The notes below the pieces were generated by a model, which had not been told where the DNA came from, did no database searches, and worked only from the letters and a program-made list of their open reading frames with translations. From the NCBI GenBank assembly GCA_937877165.1, contig CALEFO010000082.1, forward strand, positions 1 to 10,689: a stretch of 10,689 bases of DNA, read 5' to 3'. Below, piece by piece: positions 7,113 to 10,689 of this stretch. Position 1 is the first letter of the stretch. Each line of letters opens with the position of its first letter. The translations under genes and the position numbers were made by a program. The DNA comes from an uncultured Lachnospiraceae bacterium (GTDB lineage Bacteria; Bacillota; Clostridia; Lachnospirales; Lachnospiraceae).

Positions 7113-8057
7113 TCAGTCCGAGAGGCGGATACGCGGGTCAATGATCTGAATCAGAAGATCCACGGCAAAATTCGTCAGCACAATGATCAGCGCAATGTAC
7201 ATGACCAGCGTCTGTGTCAGCGGAAAGTCCCGCCCTGTCACCGAAGAAATTAGAAGTCTTCCGATTCCCGGAACCGCGAACACCTGCTCCACGATGATGC
7301 TTCCGGAAAAAATGCTTCCTACAATCATGCCGATCAGCGGGATTACTGCGACAATCGCATTCCGCAGAATGTGCCTGTAGAGAATTCTCTCCGTACCGGC
7401 GCCTTTCCCGCGGGCGGTCCGGACATAATCCTTATCCATTTCCTCCAGAACTGCCGTCTGCACATATCTTGTCAGCGTCGCAATCTCCGGAATGGAAATT
7501 GCAATCGCCGGAAAAATCATATACTGCAGAAACCCCGGAATACTGTCGATATAGCTGACATACGCCCCCGGCGTAAACAGATGCAGCACCAGTCCGAACA
7601 CCCACATCAGAAGGATGCTCAGGAAAAACCCCGGAACCGAAAGCCCAATGATATTGAAAAAGCCAAGAAACTGCTCCACCCAGGTTCCGCGCTTTTTCGC
7701 CGTGAAAATTCCAAGCGGAATGGAGACCAACATTGTTAAACAAATAACCATCAGTCCCAGAAACAGTGTCACCGTGACATGTCCTTCGATCAGGCTCTTT
7801 ACCGGCATGGAATAGCGGATGGACGTTCCGAAATCTCCGCAAAGAAAACCGGTGATCCAGTTCCGATATTGCTCCCTCAGAGGGAGATTCGTTCCCAGCT
7901 GCGTCCGCAATGCGTCCAGCTTCTCCGGCGATGCCGTGGTCCCCAGAATCAGCTGTGCCGGATCTCCAGGAATGACGTGAAATGCACAGAAGGTCAGAAT
8001 CGAGATCAGAAACATCGTCACAATGAGGATGAATATTTTTTTTACCAGATAGCGCAA
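7113..8057 (-). CDS. dppB: Peptide ABC transporter permease (DppB/OppB type)
   Basis: Inner-membrane channel subunit of 314 residues. It opens with the family's N-terminal helix (about 8-28) and the FHVIPGDPA motif (26-34), then REQYRNW and FLCGDFGTS typical of DppB/OppB. Five further helices follow, with the coupling loop at 206-240 (EMDKDYVRTARGKGAGTER) and the C-terminal DPRIRLSD end. The start is a TTG at 8057. GGGAGG (8063-8068) lies five bases upstream, the MRYLVKKIF beginning matches the family, and no nearby in-frame ATG gives a complete first helix. Predicted six membrane segments. It follows the binding-protein gene after 118 bases that contain a hairpin. Translation from TTG may lower its yield relative to the binding protein. 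Confidence 0.93.
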   Translation of the reverse strand: MRYLVKKIFILIVTMFLISILTFCAFHVIPGDPAQLILGTTASPEKLDALRTQLGTNLPLREQYRNWITGFLCGDFGTSIRYSMPVKSLIEGHVTVTLFLGLMVICLTMLVSIPLGIFTAKKRGTWVEQFLGFFNIIGLSVPGFFLSILLMWVFGLVLHLFTPGAYVSYIDSIPGFLQYMIFPAIAISIPEIATLTRYVQTAVLEEMDKDYVRTARGKGAGTERILYRHILRNAIVAVIPLIGMIVGSIFSGSIIVEQVFAVPGIGRLLISSVTGRDFPLTQTLVMYIALIIVLTNFAVDLLIQIIDPRIRLSD

Positions 8058-8134
8058 GGATGCCTCCCGAAAATGTCAAGAACGGGCTGCCCGGACGCTC
8101 CGCAGAATCGCAGCCGCCGGATGAAAAGCATAAA

Positions 8135-8166
8135 GGCCGGACCATCCTTCTTAGAATGCTCCGGCC
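8135..8166 (-). terminator. Hairpin between binding protein and permease genes
   Basis: GGCCGGA (8135-8141) and TCCGGCC (8160-8166) form a perfect 7-base-pair stem around an 18-base loop, beginning nine bases after the binding-protein stop. In the mRNA the stem is followed by TTTATGCTTTT, a broken U tract. This looks like a partial terminator or a 3' stabilising hairpin. In periplasmic-type ABC operons such structures raise the binding protein above the membrane subunits. Full termination is unlikely because the downstream permeases have no other visible promoter. Confidence 0.65.
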
Positions 8167-8175
8167 ACGGTTTCA

Positions 8176-9744
8176 TTACTGAACCTGATAAATGGCAGAG
8201 AAATCGACGGCGTAGAGCGGATATCCCGCGTAGCCGTTGAATTTCTTATTATAAACAAGAATATTGGCGATATCCTGCAGATAAACGCTGGCCGCATCCT
8301 CTGTCAGAACCTTTTCGCAGGCCTTGAATTCCTGTTCGCGAACGGATTCATCAATGGCCTCCGTCGCCGCCGCATAGTGCCGGTCGAACTCGTCCGACTT
8401 GAAGTTGACGAAGTTGTTGCCTGCGTCAGAGAGATATCTCGAAAGGAACGCAGTCGGCGAGGCTATGGCTCCGTCTACGGAAACAATGGTCGCCTCGTAG
8501 TCACGGTTGGTGTAGACATTCTCCAGCCAGGTCGCCCAGTCCACCTGATTGATGTTCATAGTAATGCCGGCCTCTGCCAGATCATTCACAAGAACCTGCG
8601 CGGTATCTACATGAACCTGATAGACCGACGGAACCGTGACGGTAAAGCTCACTCCGTCCGGATAACCGGCCTTTGCCAGAAGGTCCTTTGCCTTCTTTGG
8701 GTTTGCCTCATAGGTGTCCGTCAGAGAATCGTCAAAATAAACCGAAAGCCCCGGAATCATCGCCGTTCCGATCTTCGTTCCGTAGCCGTAGTCCACCGTG
8801 TCAATCACATCCTGCGGATCAATGGCGTAGCAGAGAGCCTGGCGCACTTCCTTCTTGTCAAAGGGAGCTGCTGCATTATTGAGATACAGGGCCTGAACTG
8901 CGTTGGAATTGCCGACGTTCAGATTGGCAGTATCCGGATCCACCTGCTCCGTGATGGAGGCGTCTGCTGTGAAGCCGTCAATGGCTCCAGACTGGAAGTT
9001 CACTAGCTCCTGCGACGAATCTGCCAGAAAACGGACCGTCACCTCATCGAGATGTGCCGGGGTTCCCCAGTAATTCTCAAACCGCTTCAGCGTCAGATGA
9101 TCCTGAACCGCATATTCCTCAAAAGCAAACGGGCCTGTTCCGATGGGGTTTAAAGCAAGCTCGCCATTGTTGTCGGAATCCTTGGGAACGATGGCCTGTG
9201 AGGCATCTGCAAGAAAATCGGTATCGCCCTTTTTCAGCGAGATGACAATGGTATGATCGTCCGTCTTTTCAAAAGTATCCACATTGTCATAGCCGGTGAT
9301 CTTGCTGTCAATCGCATGCTGAATGGAGTACAGCACATCGTCCGCCGTGACCGGATTGCCATTGTGGAACTGCACACCGTCGCGGAGCGTAAAGGTATAG
9401 GTCTTCGCGTCGTCGCTGACCGTATAATCCGATGCGACCGCTCCCGTGAAGGTTCCGTCGGTCTGCACCTTGACGAGGCCCTCATAAATATTGAAATAAA
9501 TACTTTTGGCATCCGCCGTGGTCGCCGTAAAGGGATCCAGGTTGTCGATTTCCGTCGCCAGTCCGTAGACAAAGCTTCCGCCGTCCTGGACCGCCGCGGC
9601 ACCTTCCGTGCTTACAGATGCGGTTGTTTCTGCCTGGGTGTCTGCCGCAGAGGATGTCTGCGCGGTCGTGCTGCTCTTTCCGCATGCAGCCAGATTCAGT
9701 GCTGCTGCCAGAGCAAGAATGATGGGTAAAGATCTGCTCTTCAT
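8176..9744 (-). CDS. Peptide-binding lipoprotein (SBP family 5)
   Basis: Extracellular solute-binding protein of 522 residues that captures peptides for the ABC transporter encoded next to it. It begins with a lipoprotein signal peptide (basic KSR, hydrophobic core, lipobox LAAC at 18-21). C21 would be lipidated and anchor the protein outside the membrane. A Ser/Thr/Ala-rich linker (22-54) is followed by the family 5 domain, with EIDNLDPF (65-72), LRDGVQFHNGNPVTADDV (120-137), GTGPF (202-206) and KRFENYWG (220-227). The start is ATG 9744 because AGGAGG (9754-9759) lies nine bases upstream and the signal peptide begins there. The frame stays open 47 codons further upstream, but that extension contains promoter sequence and would bury the signal. 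First gene of the operon, with its own promoter and an operator-like leader. Family 5 also includes nickel- and other-ligand binders, so 'peptide' is the likeliest ligand, not proven. Confidence 0.94.
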   Translation of the reverse strand: MKSRSLPIILALAAALNLAACGKSSTTAQTSSAADTQAETTASVSTEGAAAVQDGGSFVYGLATEIDNLDPFTATTADAKSIYFNIYEGLVKVQTDGTFTGAVASDYTVSDDAKTYTFTLRDGVQFHNGNPVTADDVLYSIQHAIDSKITGYDNVDTFEKTDDHTIVISLKKGDTDFLADASQAIVPKDSDNNGELALNPIGTGPFAFEEYAVQDHLTLKRFENYWGTPAHLDEVTVRFLADSSQELVNFQSGAIDGFTADASITEQVDPDTANLNVGNSNAVQALYLNNAAAPFDKKEVRQALCYAIDPQDVIDTVDYGYGTKIGTAMIPGLSVYFDDSLTDTYEANPKKAKDLLAKAGYPDGVSFTVTVPSVYQVHVDTAQVLVNDLAEAGITMNINQVDWATWLENVYTNRDYEATIVSVDGAIASPTAFLSRYLSDAGNNFVNFKSDEFDRHYAAATEAIDESVREQEFKACEKVLTEDAASVYLQDIANILVYNKKFNGYAGYPLYAVDFSAIYQVQ

Positions 9745-9799
9745 GATGTAATTCCTCCTGCTGCTGTTCCGTATTTTCGGATTTTCCCTTCTGCTCCGC

Positions 9800-9814
9800 G
9801 ATTTTCGGAAAATC
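9800..9814 (-). promoter_or_regulatory. CodY-like palindrome in the transporter leader
   Basis: GATTTTC-G-GAAAATC is a perfect 15-base palindrome with 7-base arms. It matches 12 of 15 positions of the CodY box AATTTTCWGAAAATT; the misses are the two ends and the centre. Two more ATTTTC half-sites lie at 9773-9778 and 9781-9786. The site sits between the promoter and the ribosome site, about 44 bases into the transcript, where a bound repressor could block elongation. Peptide transporter operons are known CodY targets in low-GC Gram-positives. Control by CodY here is inference. Confidence 0.5.
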
Positions 9815-9856
9815 AAGCGAAGCGCAGGTTTCCGTTCAAGGATATAGCGCAGTGTT

Positions 9857-9885
9857 AGTATTGCACTGCATCCGCAATTGTGCAA
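9857..9885 (-). promoter_or_regulatory. Promoter of the peptide transporter operon
   Basis: On the minus strand TTGCAC (9880-9885) is followed after 17 bases by AATACT (9857-9862). Each matches four of six sigma-A consensus positions. An AT-rich tract lies upstream (9886-9906). Transcription should begin near 9850, giving a leader of about 105 bases. The -35 box is one arm of an inverted repeat TTGCAC/GTGCAA (9861-9866 and 9880-9885) covering the spacer, a plausible operator. Confidence 0.55.
9871..9885. repeat. 15-base inverted repeat, left copy
   Basis: The minus strand reads TTGCACAATTGCGGA here, identical to the plus strand at 10038-10052. The copy overlaps the -35 region of the transporter promoter. 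The centre CAATTG is itself palindromic. The match ends sharply on both sides, and no target-site duplication is evident. Confidence 0.6.
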
Positions 9886-9945
9886 GTTAATTTTTTAACA
9901 ATTTAACCTTGTTCAGCGCCTGCAGGAATCATGGCAAATGTAATC

Positions 9946-9979
9946 AAAAAGACCGCAGGCTTTCACCCGCGGTCTTTTT
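9946..9979 (-). terminator. Bidirectional intrinsic terminator after mrp
   Basis: AAAAAGACCGC (9946-9956) pairs perfectly with GCGGTCTTTTT (9969-9979): an 11-base-pair stem with a 12-base loop and a T run on each strand. On the minus strand it ends mrp transcription before the transporter promoter. It is symmetric, so it could also act on plus-strand transcripts. Confidence 0.9.
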
Positions 9980-10037
9980 GAAAATTCTTATCAGAAACAG
10001 GAGAAGATATCATCAGACATCTTCGAGTACAGCGGTT

Positions 10038-10052
10038 TTGCACAATTGCGGA
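10038..10052. repeat. 15-base inverted repeat, right copy
   Basis: TTGCACAATTGCGGA on the plus strand, one base beyond the mrp stop codon. It is the inverted partner of 9871-9885. The two copies bracket the mrp terminator and span 182 bases end to end. Confidence 0.6.
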
Positions 10053-10053
10053 A

Positions 10054-10689
10054 TCAGTCCTGCTTCGGAAGGACCTCCGAGAGCTTCTCCAGGGCCTTCG
10101 TTTCATAGAATTCCATGGTCCCGCTGTCCATCGCCTGTGCCATCTTCGGATCAATCGGGAGGGAATCGATCAAAACAGTATTCTCCGCCTTTGCCACCTC
10201 TTCTGCATGACTTTCTCCGAACATGTAGACCTTCTCTCCGCAGTGCGGACAGAGAACATAGCTCATGTTCTCCACAATGCCGAGAATCGGAATCTTCATA
10301 TCCTTCGCCATATTCACTGCCTTCTTCACGATCATGGAAACCAAATCCTGCGGCGTAGTCACAATAATAATTCCGTCAATCGGAAGGGACTGGAACACGG
10401 TCAGCGGGACGTCGCCCGTTCCCGGAGGCATATCGACAAACATGTAGTCCACATCCCCCCACTTCACATCGGTCCAGAACTGCTTGACGACGCCTGCAAC
10501 AATCGGTCCTCTCCAGATCACCGGCTGCTCCTCATTCTGCATCAGAAGGTTCATCGACATGATCTTGATTCCGGTTGAGGTCTCCGCCGGAATCAGTGTT
10601 CCGCCCTCTCCGTCCGGCCGTACTCCCTCAACACCGATATCATCGCTGGTCACACCGAACATTTTCGGAATGCTGGGGCCCGTGATATC
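10054..10689 (-). CDS. mrp: Mrp/ApbC iron-sulfur carrier ATPase (5' end missing)
   Basis: C-terminal 211 codons of a cytoplasmic P-loop ATPase of the Mrp/NBP35 family, which carries and delivers iron-sulfur clusters to apoproteins. The open frame runs off the right edge, so the N-terminus, including the Walker A loop, lies outside the window. Visible parts are the DITGPSIPKMFGV segment at the edge, the switch region DYMFVDMPPGTGD, the TTPQDLVSMIVKKAVNM helix, and the ENMSYVLCPHCGEK segment with the CPHC pair that binds the shared cluster between two monomers. An ATG at 10662 is internal, since family sequence continues upstream of it. The gene ends in TGA at 10054-10056 and is followed by a strong terminator. 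It is transcribed in the same direction as the transporter but separated by about 309 bases with that operon's own promoter. Confidence 0.93.
   Translation of the reverse strand, partial: DITGPSIPKMFGVTSDDIGVEGVRPDGEGGTLIPAETSTGIKIMSMNLLMQNEEQPVIWRGPIVAGVVKQFWTDVKWGDVDYMFVDMPPGTGDVPLTVFQSLPIDGIIIVTTPQDLVSMIVKKAVNMAKDMKIPILGIVENMSYVLCPHCGEKVYMFGESHAEEVAKAENTVLIDSLPIDPKMAQAMDSGTMEFYETKALEKLSEVLPKQD

Noticed and set aside
7432..8145. Minus-strand frame of 237 codons overlapping the dppB-type gene
   Set aside because: Out-of-frame shadow of a permease with clear family motifs.
9745..9885. 47-codon upstream extension of the binding lipoprotein
   Set aside because: It contains promoter and operator-like sequence and would place the signal peptide internally. 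The ATG at 9744 has an AGGAGG site at proper spacing.
1..10689. CRISPR array, tRNA, rRNA, riboswitch or insertion sequence
   Set aside because: No spaced direct repeats, no tRNA-like cloverleaf, no rRNA sequence, no recognised riboswitch core and no transposase frame were seen.

Overview
The window looks like chromosomal DNA from a Gram-positive anaerobe of the Clostridia, perhaps a Lachnospiraceae-type genome of roughly 50% GC. The basis is protein style only: a DinB-like polymerase beginning with the DVNSAF motif, a type III pantothenate kinase, a lipoprotein-type peptide-binding protein, and strong AGGAGG-type ribosome sites. No genus can be named from the sequence alone.

Left part (1-3141, plus strand). 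Bases 1-231 hold no confident gene. They do contain a very good leftward sigma-A promoter (166-194), divergent from the promoter of a Y-family DNA polymerase (dinB-like, 291-1538). The dinB promoter carries a 15-base palindrome between its -35 and -10 boxes, as expected for an SOS-type operator. Next comes a MATE-family multidrug efflux gene (1748-3141) whose reading frame is broken after the first 48 codons. The damage is consistent with loss of about 7 bases inside the first membrane helix, so it is called a pseudogene unless the break is a sequencing error.

Right part (3182-10689, minus strand). Transcription runs right to left. At the right edge is the 3' part of an Mrp/ApbC iron-sulfur carrier ATPase, ending in a strong hairpin terminator. 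A complete peptide ABC transporter operon follows: binding lipoprotein (8176-9744), two permeases (7113-8057 and 6222-7022) and two ATPases (5218-6225 and 4063-5142). After a 74-base gap comes coaX, type III pantothenate kinase (3182-3988), which converges on the MATE pseudogene.

The transporter genes should work together. The lipoprotein captures peptides outside the membrane, the two permeases form the channel, and the two ATPases drive import. Regulation is visible: a 17-base-spaced promoter, an inverted repeat over that promoter, a perfect CodY-like palindrome in the 5' leader, and a hairpin between the binding-protein gene and the permease genes that could set their relative expression.

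I found no wholly new system. The best leads are the broken MATE gene, the CodY-like leader palindrome, a 15-base inverted-repeat pair around the mrp/transporter intergenic region, and the divergent promoter on the left.
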